64,000 nucleotides of DNA from Pseudonocardia parietis (GTDB taxonomy: Bacteria; Actinomycetota; Actinomycetes; Mycobacteriales; Pseudonocardiaceae). Shown in pieces: positions 43,680-52,385 of the stretch. The stretch covers positions 2,480,001 through 2,544,000 of the forward strand of contig NZ_JAGINU010000001.1 of assembly GCF_017876315.1 (NCBI RefSeq), written 5' to 3'. A model generated the notes under the pieces. That model worked only from the letters and a program-made list of their open reading frames with translations. It searched no databases and was not told the DNA's origin. The position numbers were made by a program, and so were the translations under genes. How positions within the stretch are numbered: the first letter of the stretch is position 1; every line of letters begins with the position of its first letter.

Positions 43680-44741
43680 ATGACCACCTACGCACACCAC
43701 CCGTCCGCCGCCACGATCGTCGCGACCTGGCCGACCGGTGCCGGCTCGCTGGCGCATCGCGTCGCCCGGGTCCCGCGAACCTGCGACGACGTCCGTGCCC
43801 GCCGGCTCGTCCAGGCGCTGGATCGGCTCTCCGAGCAGATCTGGTCCGCCTACACCGCGCCCGAAACCGACCAACCGGACGCCGCACGGCTCACAGCGCT
43901 CCTGCGGCGCCCGGACATGCCGGTCGGCGAGCTGCTCCGGAGCGCCGAGAACAACGGCGAGGAGGCCGCGCACGGCGTCGGGCGACTGCTCGCCGAGATC
44001 GACGACCGTGGATGCCGGGAGGCCGTGATCCGCGAGATCGAGACCGAGTGCTCCGCACTCCGGTCCGCGATCGCCGGGGACATGACGGGACGCGCGCAAC
44101 AGGCGGTCACCCGGATCCGTCGCGATGTGGACCCGGACCAGTTCGCGTCGGCACATGCGCTCCTGCACTCCGTGCCGATGGGGACCGAGCTGTTGTTCAC
44201 CGACGTCGAGCCGGTGGCCGCGTCCGTCGCTGCGCTCGAGTGGCTCGGCGCCGCCGTTCTCGCCACCGGGCGCCTGACCGAGAGCTCGTCGTCCCTGCGT
44301 CTACTGGCGCGTGCGCAGCTGGCGAGCGAACGGGATCTGGGCACAGCCATGGCCGTGCTCCGGCATCCCGTGGCGAACGCCGAAGGTGTGGTCCGCGATC
44401 TGCTCCAGGAGGCACTGTTCGCCGCCGCCGGGTACTTCGTGGTCGATCCGAATCACGTGTTCGGCGAGGAGCCGGCCCTCGACGACCTCACCGACGACGG
44501 AGGGATCGACGGCGGGTACGGGGTCGCGAGGACCGTCCTCGATCCGAGGGAACCGGGCCGGTCCTTGCTCGAAGGAATCCTCGCCGGAATCCAGGGCTGC
44601 TTCGAGGTCTACATCGAGGAGATCACCGCGCGGGAGCGCCCGGGCCCGGACCCGCGGCTCATCGGTCCGCACTGGGCAGAGGAGGTACGCCAGCGGTTCG
44701 ACGCCGAGCTGCGCGAGGTGGTCCACACGGCTCGGCTCTGA
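43680..44741 (+). CDS. Hypothetical protein, unknown
   Basis: The 353-residue product (MTTYAHHPSAATIVATWPTG) is largely helical, with acidic and Ala/Leu-rich blocks (DPDQFASAHALLHSVPMGTE, LGTAMAVLRHPVANAEGVVR) and no signal peptide, transmembrane helix or nucleotide motif. It could be a TPR-like or all-alpha soluble protein. It stands in an accessory region after the DUF262/PIN genes and before a DUF2695 protein. Confidence 0.7.
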   Translation: MTTYAHHPSAATIVATWPTGAGSLAHRVARVPRTCDDVRARRLVQALDRLSEQIWSAYTAPETDQPDAARLTALLRRPDMPVGELLRSAENNGEEAAHGVGRLLAEIDDRGCREAVIREIETECSALRSAIAGDMTGRAQQAVTRIRRDVDPDQFASAHALLHSVPMGTELLFTDVEPVAASVAALEWLGAAVLATGRLTESSSSLRLLARAQLASERDLGTAMAVLRHPVANAEGVVRDLLQEALFAAAGYFVVDPNHVFGEEPALDDLTDDGGIDGGYGVARTVLDPREPGRSLLEGILAGIQGCFEVYIEEITARERPGPDPRLIGPHWAEEVRQRFDAELREVVHTARL

Positions 44742-44787
44742 GCCGCCGCCGGGCGTTCACACCCGCAAACTGTCGGGGGTACCCGGG

Positions 44788-45405
44788 ATGGTGACGCTCA
44801 TGACCATCGACGACGTCACCTGCCCGCCCGGCCGCTCCGTGGAGCTCTGGTGCGGGGTACTGCACGACATGATCGACGAGATGCTCGACCGGCTCCTGGA
44901 GGAAGCCGGCGACGCGCCGGAGCGCGGGGTCGATGACCGGCCCGATGACGACCGGCTCGACCACGAGCTACCCGACGAGCTACCCGACGAGCTACCCGAT
45001 GACGAGCTGCTCGACGACGAGTTGCCCAGGAGCGGGTGGCCCGGTGAGGAGGACGCGGAGCCGCCCGGAGCCCGACCGTCGGTGCAGGGGATCGCCGAAA
45101 CCGGGACGCAGCTACGGGCGAGCTTCGGCACGGTGCTCGACCAGGGCACCCGGGTCTGGGGCTGTGACGGGACCTTGCGGTGGACACGGGCCTGGGCGAA
45201 CCGGTTCGGCATACTCTCCGACCGGTTCGCGGACCACTACCGCCGCTCGGGCCTCCACTGCGACTGCGAAGTGTTGCGCAAGGTTCTCGGGCGGACCGAC
45301 CTGAGCCCGCGGTGCCCGTTCCGGCCGGCGCCGGAGGACCGGCCGGACCAGATGATCCCCGGTCAGCGCGGGTCGGCCGCGAGCGAGTCATGGTCTACGC
45401 CGTAG
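44788..45405 (+). CDS. DUF2695-type protein with acidic ELPD repeats
   Basis: The 205-residue product has a C-terminal block WGCDGTLRWTRAWANRFGIL ending in HCDCEVLRKVLG, the pattern of DUF2695 (a small domain with C-x-C of unknown role). The N-terminal half contains tandem acidic units ELPDELPDELPDDELLDDEL. ATG 44788 is used; ATG 44800 is equally possible. It starts about 45 bp after the preceding unknown gene and may be in one transcript with it. Confidence 0.7.
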   Translation: MVTLMTIDDVTCPPGRSVELWCGVLHDMIDEMLDRLLEEAGDAPERGVDDRPDDDRLDHELPDELPDELPDDELLDDELPRSGWPGEEDAEPPGARPSVQGIAETGTQLRASFGTVLDQGTRVWGCDGTLRWTRAWANRFGILSDRFADHYRRSGLHCDCEVLRKVLGRTDLSPRCPFRPAPEDRPDQMIPGQRGSAASESWSTP

Positions 45406-45620
45406 ACGTCCTGGCCGAGGGGTACGCGAGAGCTGCTCGGTCTCGTGCCGGCAGCCCTGGTGTACCCCTGGCGGCCACCGCCGACGAGGCGCGACGGCGT
45501 ACCGATCGTGCACGCGGGGGGACGGCACCCTGTGGCGGCCGGCATCGGTGGGCGCCGGGCGACGCGCCGACGACCAGGGGTGGAGGGGGCCACGGCCGTG
45601 GGGAAGGGCTACGGCTCGGC

Positions 45621-45686
45621 TTCACACCCCTTCACTCCGCTTCACACCTGTTGCAGCAGATGTGCGAAGCAGCGAAGGGGTGTGAG
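45621..45686. terminator. Imperfect long hairpin between convergent genes
   Basis: TTCACACCCCTTCACTCCGC at 45621 pairs imperfectly with GAAGCAGCGAAGGGGTGTGA at 45666. It lies just after the DUF3558 gene (minus strand) and about 215 bp after the DUF2695 gene. The remaining part of 45406-45689 shows nothing else. Confidence 0.6.
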
Positions 45687-45689
45687 CAA

Positions 45690-46235
45690 CTAGTGTTGCT
45701 GGGTGCGGAGGTTGTGGAGCATGTCCGAGGCGACCTCGCGGATCTGGGCACATGTGCTGTCCGTGGTGTGCTCAGCGTTTTCTGTCCCGCGCGGACTGAC
45801 CTGGAGTTGGGCACGGAGCGAAGCGTTGTCGGCGATGTCCAGCACGACTTGGCAGAATGGCAAATGCGTGCCCTGCGCCGGTGGGGAACTCTGCACTGCG
45901 CCGAAGCCGTCGACCGTGACGACTCTGGAGGACTCCTCGGCGCCGAGGGCGACCGACGCGTGCTCGTTGAAAGTCTGGATCGTGTAGCCCACGCCGTCGG
46001 CGCTCGGCCACGTGCAGCCACGGGAACTTCCACCATGGCTGGTGCCCGCGCGGCTCTCTCGAATATTCAGATCGTTCCGCTGCCGGTCGGTGAGCGCGGC
46101 ACACGGATCAACGGTGGCTACGTCGAGCGTATAGGGACGCGGAGGGAACGGACTCCCCGCTCTCTCGAATGTGGCAGCACAACCGGAAATGCCGAGTGCG
46201 GTGAGCAGGGCGAACACGGCACCAACCGCCCGCAT
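45690..46235 (-). CDS. DUF3558-type lipoprotein
   Basis: The 181-residue product starts MRAVGAVFALLTALGISGCAA, a lipoprotein signal with lipobox ISGC. The mature part shows the DUF3558 pattern: VDPCAALTDRQRNDL, RGCTWPSADGVGYTIQTF, and paired Cys (FCQVVLDIADN, STCAQIREVA). The ATG at 46235 overlaps the stop of the upstream helical gene. Members are surface lipoproteins, common in Pseudonocardiales, of unknown function. Confidence 0.85.
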   Translation of the reverse strand: MRAVGAVFALLTALGISGCAATFERAGSPFPPRPYTLDVATVDPCAALTDRQRNDLNIRESRAGTSHGGSSRGCTWPSADGVGYTIQTFNEHASVALGAEESSRVVTVDGFGAVQSSPPAQGTHLPFCQVVLDIADNASLRAQLQVSPRGTENAEHTTDSTCAQIREVASDMLHNLRTQQH

Positions 46236-46603
46236 CACGCTGACGCCAGATTGCGGAACGAGGATTCCAGATCGAGGTCGGTGAATCCGTACTCGAGCGC
46301 GCAGGCCCGAAGCGCATCCACGGCTGTACACAGTTCCGTGTGGTGAGCCCAGTGAACGGCCAGGATCTGGTCGATCTTCGTCTGGAACAGGGACGTTGCG
46401 TCCCTGGAGACCGGATCCTGACCGAGCGGCACGAGCCGCAGCGATCGCTGTGCGTCGTAGAGTGCCAACTCCATACTGTCCGCCTGTCTCCGCAGCAGCG
46501 CCGGGACATCCAGAACGTTGTCGACGTTCACCTGCGCGACCAGACCCTCGATGGACCGCTGCTGCTCCGGGCTCAACGACACCAGCCGAGCGTAGGGCAG
46601 CAT
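46235..46603 (-). CDS. Small helical protein paired with DUF3558 lipoprotein
   Basis: The 122-residue protein has long amphipathic helices (SPEQQRSIEGLVAQVNVDNV, LLRRQADSMELALYDAQRSL, KIDQILAVHWAHHTELCTAV). Size, helical content and pairing with a DUF3558 lipoprotein resemble the PE/ESX-like proteins often encoded beside such genes, but no WxG motif is seen. The stop overlaps the lipoprotein start. Confidence 0.7.
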   Translation of the reverse strand: MLPYARLVSLSPEQQRSIEGLVAQVNVDNVLDVPALLRRQADSMELALYDAQRSLRLVPLGQDPVSRDATSLFQTKIDQILAVHWAHHTELCTAVDALRACALEYGFTDLDLESSFRNLASA

Positions 46604-46699
46604 CCGCCTCGACCAGCCCGATTCGCTAACATCCGCGGTTCCCGGTGCCCGATCGCGAAGAAGCCGGAACCGCTCCGGCCCGGGCGTCGTCCAAGCCGT

Positions 46700-46783
46700 A
46701 TGAATCTCACCTACTTCGGCCGGGCCGGCTCCCCGACCTTCCGCGACGATCCGGACGCCGACCTGTACGGGTACCCCTGGTGA
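46700..46783 (+). CDS. 27-codon DUF4253-like N-terminal fragment coupled to helicase-type gene
   Basis: The peptide MNLTYFGRAGSPTFRDDPDA DLYGYPW resembles the start of the DUF4253 protein at 49239 (MTLTATGSSGSPDFPANPDP). The 60 bp before the two ATGs are also alike, with GGCGTCGTCCAAGCCGTATG identical. The stop TGA overlaps the GTG of the next gene. It is a truncated paralogue start that now acts, or could act, as a translated upstream frame. Confidence 0.5.
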   Translation: MNLTYFGRAGSPTFRDDPDADLYGYPW

Positions 46784-49086
46784 AGGACGGCTCCGGTGGT
46801 CGTGGTGCGATCCTGGCCGTGTCGTTCACCGAGCACCTGGCCGGCCTGGACACGGAGCGACTGACCGCGCTGCTCGAGCACCGCGCAGATGTCCTCGTCG
46901 AGCCGGCTCCGCGCGACGTTCACGAGCTGGCGCAACGGCTCAACGGACTCGATTCGCTCGCGGCGGCCCTGCCGAGGATGAACCACGACCAGGCCGCCGT
47001 CGCCCGAGCCGTCGCGTTGCACGGCGTCTCCTCGGTCTCCTCGCTGGCCGAGCAGCTCCGTGTGCCGGAGCGAGACGTCCGCGCCCTGGTCGACGAGCTG
47101 TGTGAACGGGGACTGGCCTGGACCGACGGTGAGCGCGTCGGCCTGGTCGAGCGGCTGGCCGGGCACTTCGCCGCCGTCGTCGGCGGCTTCCTGCCGGTGG
47201 CCCACATCGCGCGTCAGGCCCGGGTGGACGATCTTCGGACGGCGGTCGCCGGCCTCGGTGCGGATCCGGCCGGGCTGCGCAAGCCCGAACTGATCGAGCG
47301 GCTCACCGCACTGGTCACGGATCCGGGGACGGTGAGTGCGGCCGTCCGGGCGGTGTCCGAGCCGGCCCGTCGTCACCTGGATGCCCTGATCCGGTCCGGA
47401 GGGATGTACGACTTCGAGGGGTTCGGTCGACGGCAGGACGACGACGCCACCGCCGCACTGGTCCGGTCCGGGCTGCTGCTGGACGGTCCGTACGGCGAAC
47501 CGGAGCTGCCGCGCGAGGTCGCCGTCCTGCTCCGGCGCGGGGACGACGGGCCGACCGGGCGGCCCGCACTCCCGGAGTCGGCGGAACCCGCGAACGAGGG
47601 CCGGGCCGAGGCGGAAGGAGCCCTGCTCGCGCTGACGACCCTGCTGGACGAGGCGCGCGGGCATCCGCTCGCGCGGCTGAAGAAGGGTGGTGTCGGATCC
47701 CGGGAACGGGCCCGGCTGGCCAAGCGGCTCTCGCTGTCCGACACCGCCCTGTGGATCGACGTGGCGCACGCCGCCTGCCTGCTCGCGTCGAGGGCGGACG
47801 GATACCCGGCCGCGGCCGGCTACGACGGGTGGCGCGAGGAGGAGCCGTCGGCCCGGTGGGCCACGATCGCGCTGGTCTGGTTCGGGCTCGACCTCGCGCC
47901 GACCAGCCGCGAGACCGTGGAGGGCGAGCTCGCGCCGCCGCTACCGATGGAGTCGGCCGCCGGGATCCTGCGTCGCGCGCTGCTGCGTGCGGCGGCGGGT
48001 GGGCGCTCGCTGCGGGCGGTGATCGAGCACCTCGACTGGTTCTGCCCGTTCCACCCCTACGACGCCGTGCGCCGGGACCGCAAGGTCGACGCCGCTCTGC
48101 GTGAGGCGACGCAGCTCGGGATCGTGGCAGGGGACCGGCTGACGGGTCTGGGCGAACACCTCGTCGACGTGGCGGCCCGTAGCGATCCGGCGCCGGAGCT
48201 GGCCCGCCGGGTCGCGCAGATGCTTCCCCAGGTGCGCGGGATGCTCGTGCTGCAGTCGGATCTCACCGCGGTCGTGTCCGGCCAGCCCGACGCGGCGGCG
48301 GCCCGGTTGCTCGCCCTCGCGGCCGAGCCCGAGAGCCGGGGCGTCGCGGCGACGTGGCGATTCACACCGGCCGGCATGCGCGCGGCGATGGACGCCGGCT
48401 GGACCGCCGAGGAGTTGCAGGCCGAGCTGGCCGCGGTCTCCGGGCGCGAACTCCCACAGCCGCTGGACTACCTGATCGCCGATGTCGCCCGCCGGCACGG
48501 CGCCGTACGGGTCCGGACGACACGCTGCTGTGTGACCGGCTCCGAGCCCGAGATCGCCGAGATCCTGCACTCCCGCTCGTTGGCCGCGCTGAAGTTGAGC
48601 AGGCTCGCTCCGACCGTGCTCGCCAGCCCGTCGGAGCCGGACGAGCTCCTGACCCGGCTGCGCGCGGCCGGCTTCGCGCCGATGCCCGAGGACGAGGGTG
48701 GCGTGGTGATCGTCCCGGAGCGGACGTCGGCACCCGCTCCCCGCCCCGACGCCCGACAGCCTCGCCCGCGTGTCGCCGCGCCCGACCTGGCCGCGCGGCT
48801 GTTGGCCGGGGGCTCCGCGCCGGTCCAGCCGGTGTCCACGACGCATGACCGGCTCTCCGGGCTGGCGCCGCGCCTCGAGCAGGCCGAGGTCGCGCTGCTC
48901 GTCGACGCGCTCGAGCACGGGCGGGACGTGCAGATCGTCTATCGGAACGAGGCCGGCAACCGCACCGTCCGGGACATCCGGCCGCACGAGCTCTACGGTC
49001 GCTGGCTGAGCTCGTGGTGCCACCTGCGGTCCGCGGAGCAGGTGTTCTCGGTCGCCGGGATCGAGTCGGTGAGCTCAGTCGGCTGA
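46780..49086 (+). CDS. Helicase-C_3 (XPB/Ssl2-like) domain protein
   Basis: The 768-residue product has a helical, winged-helix-like N-terminal half (AVARAVALHGVSSVSSLAEQ LRVPERDVRALVDELCERGL) and a Helicase_C_3-like block (QMLPQVRGMLVLQSDLTAVV, ATWRFTPAGMRAAMDAGWTA, FEATURE-rich YLIADVARRHGAVRVRTTRC). No Walker A ATPase is present. The end (VQIVYRNEAGNRTVRDIRPH ELYGRWLSSWCHLR) looks like a WYL domain. Actinobacterial homologues lie near XPB helicases. The GTG at 46780 overlaps the stop of the short upstream frame; it is chosen because upstream codons match the duplicated DUF4253 leader and not this family. Confidence 0.82.
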   Translation: MKDGSGGRGAILAVSFTEHLAGLDTERLTALLEHRADVLVEPAPRDVHELAQRLNGLDSLAAALPRMNHDQAAVARAVALHGVSSVSSLAEQLRVPERDVRALVDELCERGLAWTDGERVGLVERLAGHFAAVVGGFLPVAHIARQARVDDLRTAVAGLGADPAGLRKPELIERLTALVTDPGTVSAAVRAVSEPARRHLDALIRSGGMYDFEGFGRRQDDDATAALVRSGLLLDGPYGEPELPREVAVLLRRGDDGPTGRPALPESAEPANEGRAEAEGALLALTTLLDEARGHPLARLKKGGVGSRERARLAKRLSLSDTALWIDVAHAACLLASRADGYPAAAGYDGWREEEPSARWATIALVWFGLDLAPTSRETVEGELAPPLPMESAAGILRRALLRAAAGGRSLRAVIEHLDWFCPFHPYDAVRRDRKVDAALREATQLGIVAGDRLTGLGEHLVDVAARSDPAPELARRVAQMLPQVRGMLVLQSDLTAVVSGQPDAAAARLLALAAEPESRGVAATWRFTPAGMRAAMDAGWTAEELQAELAAVSGRELPQPLDYLIADVARRHGAVRVRTTRCCVTGSEPEIAEILHSRSLAALKLSRLAPTVLASPSEPDELLTRLRAAGFAPMPEDEGGVVIVPERTSAPAPRPDARQPRPRVAAPDLAARLLAGGSAPVQPVSTTHDRLSGLAPRLEQAEVALLVDALEHGRDVQIVYRNEAGNRTVRDIRPHELYGRWLSSWCHLRSAEQVFSVAGIESVSSVG

Positions 49087-49097
49087 TCCTCCCGCAC

Positions 49098-49150
49098 GAG
49101 GGCACACCAGAGCTGTTCGATCTCGAACAGGCAGCTCTGGTGTGCCCCTC
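49098..49150 (+). terminator. Long hairpin after the Helicase-C_3 gene
   Basis: GAGGGCACACCAGAGCTG and CAGCTCTGGTGTGCCCCTC pair; the loop contains a second small stem (CTGTTCG-ATCT-CGAACAG). It begins 11 bp after the stop codon. Confidence 0.85.
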
Positions 49151-49238
49151 GAAGCAGCGCGAGCGACGAGGGCGCGGCTCCCGGTGCCCGACCGGGAATC
49201 CGGTGGAACCGCGCGGACCCGGGCGTCGTCCAAGCCGT

Positions 49239-49958
49239 ATGACTCTCACCGCCACCGGGTCCTCCGGTTCCCCGGACTTCCCCGCCAACCCCGATCCCGT
49301 CCTCTACGGCCGGCTCCTGCGCCGTGCCCACGTCACGGGCCGCTGCCCCGTCTGGATCCACCCCGACGATCTCGAACACACCCTGGCGCGCCCCACCGAC
49401 CCGGTCGAGCTCTCCGAGGCGATCGACGCGGTCGACGGCCGGGAGGTCCTCCACCGCTGGTGGCCCGGTCCGTGCCGTCCGGAGTGCCCGTGCGGCGACC
49501 CACTGCCGGCCGGGATCCCGCAGGCCGCCGACCCGCAGCCGGCGGCGGACCTGGCACGGCGCCCGGGCACGTTCGACGCCGCGGTCGAGCTCGTCGAGTG
49601 CTGGCCGCCGAGCCTGGCGGTCGTCGACGCGTTCCGGCCCGCCGACACTCCCGCCGTTCTGGGCTGGGCGGGGATCTGCAACTACCCGCACCAGGACCTG
49701 GTGTCGCTGGCCGCGGTGCTGCGGTACTGGGAGTCGCGATGGGGCGCGCTCGTCGTGGCCATGACCCGGTCGCGGATGGAGCTGTCGGTCGCCCGGCCCC
49801 CGATGTACGACGACGAGTGCCTGCAGGTCGCCGGCGAGCACTTCGCCTTCTGCCCCGACGCGCAGGACCCGCAGCGGGCGGACGGCTACGTCTACTCGCT
49901 GGACTCCTACGCCCGCAGCATCAGTGGTGTCCGCGAGTGGCACTTCTGGTGGGACTGA
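49239..49958 (+). CDS. DUF4253 domain protein
   Basis: The 239-residue product has the DUF4253 C-terminus: LGWAGICNYPHQDLVSLAAV, LRYWESRWGALVVAMTRSRM, then CLQVAGEHFAFCPDAQDPQR and REWHFWWD at the end. The family is of unknown function and is frequent in accessory regions of actinobacteria. The region around its start is duplicated at 46640-46790. It is convergent with cysN. Confidence 0.88.
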   Translation: MTLTATGSSGSPDFPANPDPVLYGRLLRRAHVTGRCPVWIHPDDLEHTLARPTDPVELSEAIDAVDGREVLHRWWPGPCRPECPCGDPLPAGIPQAADPQPAADLARRPGTFDAAVELVECWPPSLAVVDAFRPADTPAVLGWAGICNYPHQDLVSLAAVLRYWESRWGALVVAMTRSRMELSVARPPMYDDECLQVAGEHFAFCPDAQDPQRADGYVYSLDSYARSISGVREWHFWWD

Positions 49959-50063
49959 ACGCAGCGATGATCACCTTCGGCCCACGATCCGAGGCCTCGT
50001 CACCGGGGCGCTCGGGTCCGGGCGCTCAGCAGGTCACGCCCGCAGTCGTCGATCGTGCCGGGA

Positions 50064-51443
50064 TCACCGCACGGACACCGGGGCCAGCGGGTCCCCGACC
50101 AGCCCCGCGGCCAGGGTGTTCCCGGTCGGCGGGTCGATGAGCACGAAGCCGCCGGTGGTGCGGATGTGCGCGTAGGGGTCGACCGGGAGCGGGTCGGCGA
50201 CGCGCAACGACACCCGTCCGATGTCGTTGATCTCGAGCCGGTCCGGCGCGTCGGTGTAGGAGACGGTCTCGGTGTCGAGCCGGGCGGTCAGCGCACCGAC
50301 GATCGCCTGGGTGGTGCGGGTGCCGTGCTTGAGGAGCAGCCGGGCCCCGGGGACCAGCGGCTTCTCGTGCAGCCAGCACAGCGTCGCGTCGAGCTCGGAG
50401 GTGACCTCCGGCGGGTCGGCCGCGGCGGCGATCAGCGCCCCGCGGGGGGCGTCGATGTCGTCGGCCAGCAGCACGGTCACGCTGCGCCCGGCGCCGGCGG
50501 CGTCCAGCGGGCCGTCGGCGGTACGGACCTCGGCGACCGTGGTGCGGTGCCCCTCCGGGAGGACGACGACCTCGTCGCCGGGACGGACGGTGCCGGAGGC
50601 GACCTGGCCGGCGTAGCCCCGGTAGTCGTGCAGCTCCTCCGGCGCCGCGCCGGCGGAGCGTGCGCCGGCACCACGCGTAGCGCCGGCGGAGCGTGCGTCG
50701 GCACCGTGCGCCGCGCCGAGACCGGGCGCACGGGCCCCGTTGCGGGGGCGGATCACGTACTGCACCGGGAGCCGGAACGGGGCGCCGGCGTCGGGCCCCT
50801 CGACGGGGACCGACTCCAGGTGCTCCAGCAGGGTGGGCCCGTCGTACCAGGGGGTGCGCTCGCTGCGGAAGGCGATGTTGTCGCCGACCAGCGCGGAGAC
50901 CGGGATGACCGTCGCGGCCTCCTCGGCGAAGCCCAGCGAGCGGGTCAGCTCGGTGAACTCCTCGCCGATCTCGGCGATCTTGGCCTCGTCGTACTCGATG
51001 AGGTCGATCTTGTTGATCGCCAGCACGAGCCGCGGCACCCGCAGCAGCGCCAGCACCGCGGCGTGCCGGCGGGTCTGCGCGACGACGCCGTTGCGGGCGT
51101 CGACCAGCAGCACGGCCAGTTCGGCGGTGGAGGCACCGGTGACGGTGTTGCGGGTGTACTGCACGTGGCCCGGGGTGTCGGCGAGGACGAACTCCCGGGT
51201 CGGGGTGCCGAAGTACCGGTACGCGACGTCGATCGTGATGCCCTGCTCGCGTTCTGCGCGCAGGCCGTCGACCAGCAGCGACAGGTCCGGTGTGGACATG
51301 CCCTTGTCGGTCGAGGCGCGTTCGACGGCCTCGATCTGGTCGGCGAGCACCGACTTGGTGTCGTAGAGCAGCCGCCCGACCAGTGTGGACTTGCCGTCGT
51401 CCACGGAGCCCGCGGTTGCGAAGCGGAGAAGATCGCGGCCCAT
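50064..51443 (-). CDS. cysN: Sulfate adenylyltransferase subunit 1 (GTPase)
   Basis: The 459-residue GTPase has G1 GSVDDGKST, G3 DTPGHVQYTRN and G4 NKIDLI. With CysD it makes adenosine 5'-phosphosulfate, driven by GTP hydrolysis. No APS kinase (CysC) domain is fused. An unusual insertion of about 35 residues (GLGAAHGADARSAGATRGAG onward), encoded by an imperfect direct repeat, interrupts domain 2 before ELHDYRGYAGQVASG. Its ATG overlaps the cysD stop by 1 nt. Confidence 0.95.
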   Translation of the reverse strand: MGRDLLRFATAGSVDDGKSTLVGRLLYDTKSVLADQIEAVERASTDKGMSTPDLSLLVDGLRAEREQGITIDVAYRYFGTPTREFVLADTPGHVQYTRNTVTGASTAELAVLLVDARNGVVAQTRRHAAVLALLRVPRLVLAINKIDLIEYDEAKIAEIGEEFTELTRSLGFAEEAATVIPVSALVGDNIAFRSERTPWYDGPTLLEHLESVPVEGPDAGAPFRLPVQYVIRPRNGARAPGLGAAHGADARSAGATRGAGARSAGAAPEELHDYRGYAGQVASGTVRPGDEVVVLPEGHRTTVAEVRTADGPLDAAGAGRSVTVLLADDIDAPRGALIAAAADPPEVTSELDATLCWLHEKPLVPGARLLLKHGTRTTQAIVGALTARLDTETVSYTDAPDRLEINDIGRVSLRVADPLPVDPYAHIRTTGGFVLIDPPTGNTLAAGLVGDPLAPVSVR

Positions 51444-52357
51444 CAGAAGTAGCCCTCCTTCTTGCGGTCCTCCATGGCGGCCTCGGAGAGCCGGTCGTCC
51501 GCCCGGGTGGCGCCGCGCTCGGTGAGCCGGGACGCGGTCACCTCGTCGATCACCTCGTCGAGCGTGGCCGCGGTGGACTCGACGGCGCCGGTGCAGGAGC
51601 CGTCGCCGACGGTGCGGTAGCGGACGGTGCGGGTCTCGAGGGTCTCGCCGTCGCGCGGGCCGCCCCACGGTCCCTCGGCCAGCCACATGCCGTCCCGGGC
51701 GAAGACCGGGCGCTCGTGCGCGTAGTAGAGCGACGGCAGCTCGATGCCCTCGCGCCGGATGTAGCGCCAGACGTCGAGCTCGGTCCAGTTGGAGATCGGG
51801 AAGACACGGACGTGCTCACCCGGGGCGTGCCGTCCGTTGTAGAGGTTCCACAGCTCCGGGCGCTGCTTGCGCGGGTCCCAGCGGCCGAACGCGTCGCGCA
51901 GCGACATGATCCGCTCCTTGGCCCGGGCGCGTTCCTCGTCCCGTCGGCCGCCGCCGAACACGGCATCGAAGCGGTGCTCGGTGATCGCGTCGAGCAGCGG
52001 CTGGGTCTGCAGCGGGTTCCGGGTGCCGTCGGCGCGCTCGACGAGCCTGCCGTCGGCCAGGTAGTCCTCCACGTTCGCCACCTCGAGGCGCAGCCCGAGC
52101 GACGCGGCGACGCGGTCCCGGAACTCGATGACCTCGGGGTAGTTGTGGCCGGTGTCGACGTGCAGCAGCCCGAACGGCACCGGCGCCGGCGCGAACGCCT
52201 TCACCGCGAGGTGCACCAGCAGCGTCGAGTCCTTGCCGCCGGAGAACAGGATCACCGGCCGGTCGAACTCGCCGGCGACCTCACGGAAGACGTGGATCGC
52301 CTCGGATTCCAGCGCGTCGAGCGCGTCGAGCCTCGGGGCCGTGACAGCGACGGTCAC
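51443..52357 (-). CDS. cysD: Sulfate adenylyltransferase subunit 2
   Basis: The 304-residue protein is the PP-loop ATP pyrophosphatase half of ATP sulfurylase: PVILFSGGKDSTLLVHLAVK, HVDTGHNYPEVIEFRD, and the conserved end DRLSEAAMEDRKKEGYF. It adenylates sulfate from ATP. It lies 28 nt after cysH and overlaps cysN. Confidence 0.97.
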   Translation of the reverse strand: MTVAVTAPRLDALDALESEAIHVFREVAGEFDRPVILFSGGKDSTLLVHLAVKAFAPAPVPFGLLHVDTGHNYPEVIEFRDRVAASLGLRLEVANVEDYLADGRLVERADGTRNPLQTQPLLDAITEHRFDAVFGGGRRDEERARAKERIMSLRDAFGRWDPRKQRPELWNLYNGRHAPGEHVRVFPISNWTELDVWRYIRREGIELPSLYYAHERPVFARDGMWLAEGPWGGPRDGETLETRTVRYRTVGDGSCTGAVESTAATLDEVIDEVTASRLTERGATRADDRLSEAAMEDRKKEGYF

Positions 52358-52385
52358 GTCAGCTCCCTCGTAGAAGTAGGTGTGG

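Noticed and set aside
41298..44168. Minus-strand open frame of 956 codons
   Set aside because: Antisense to the DUF262 gene and its neighbours; composition and lack of motifs mark it as a shadow frame.
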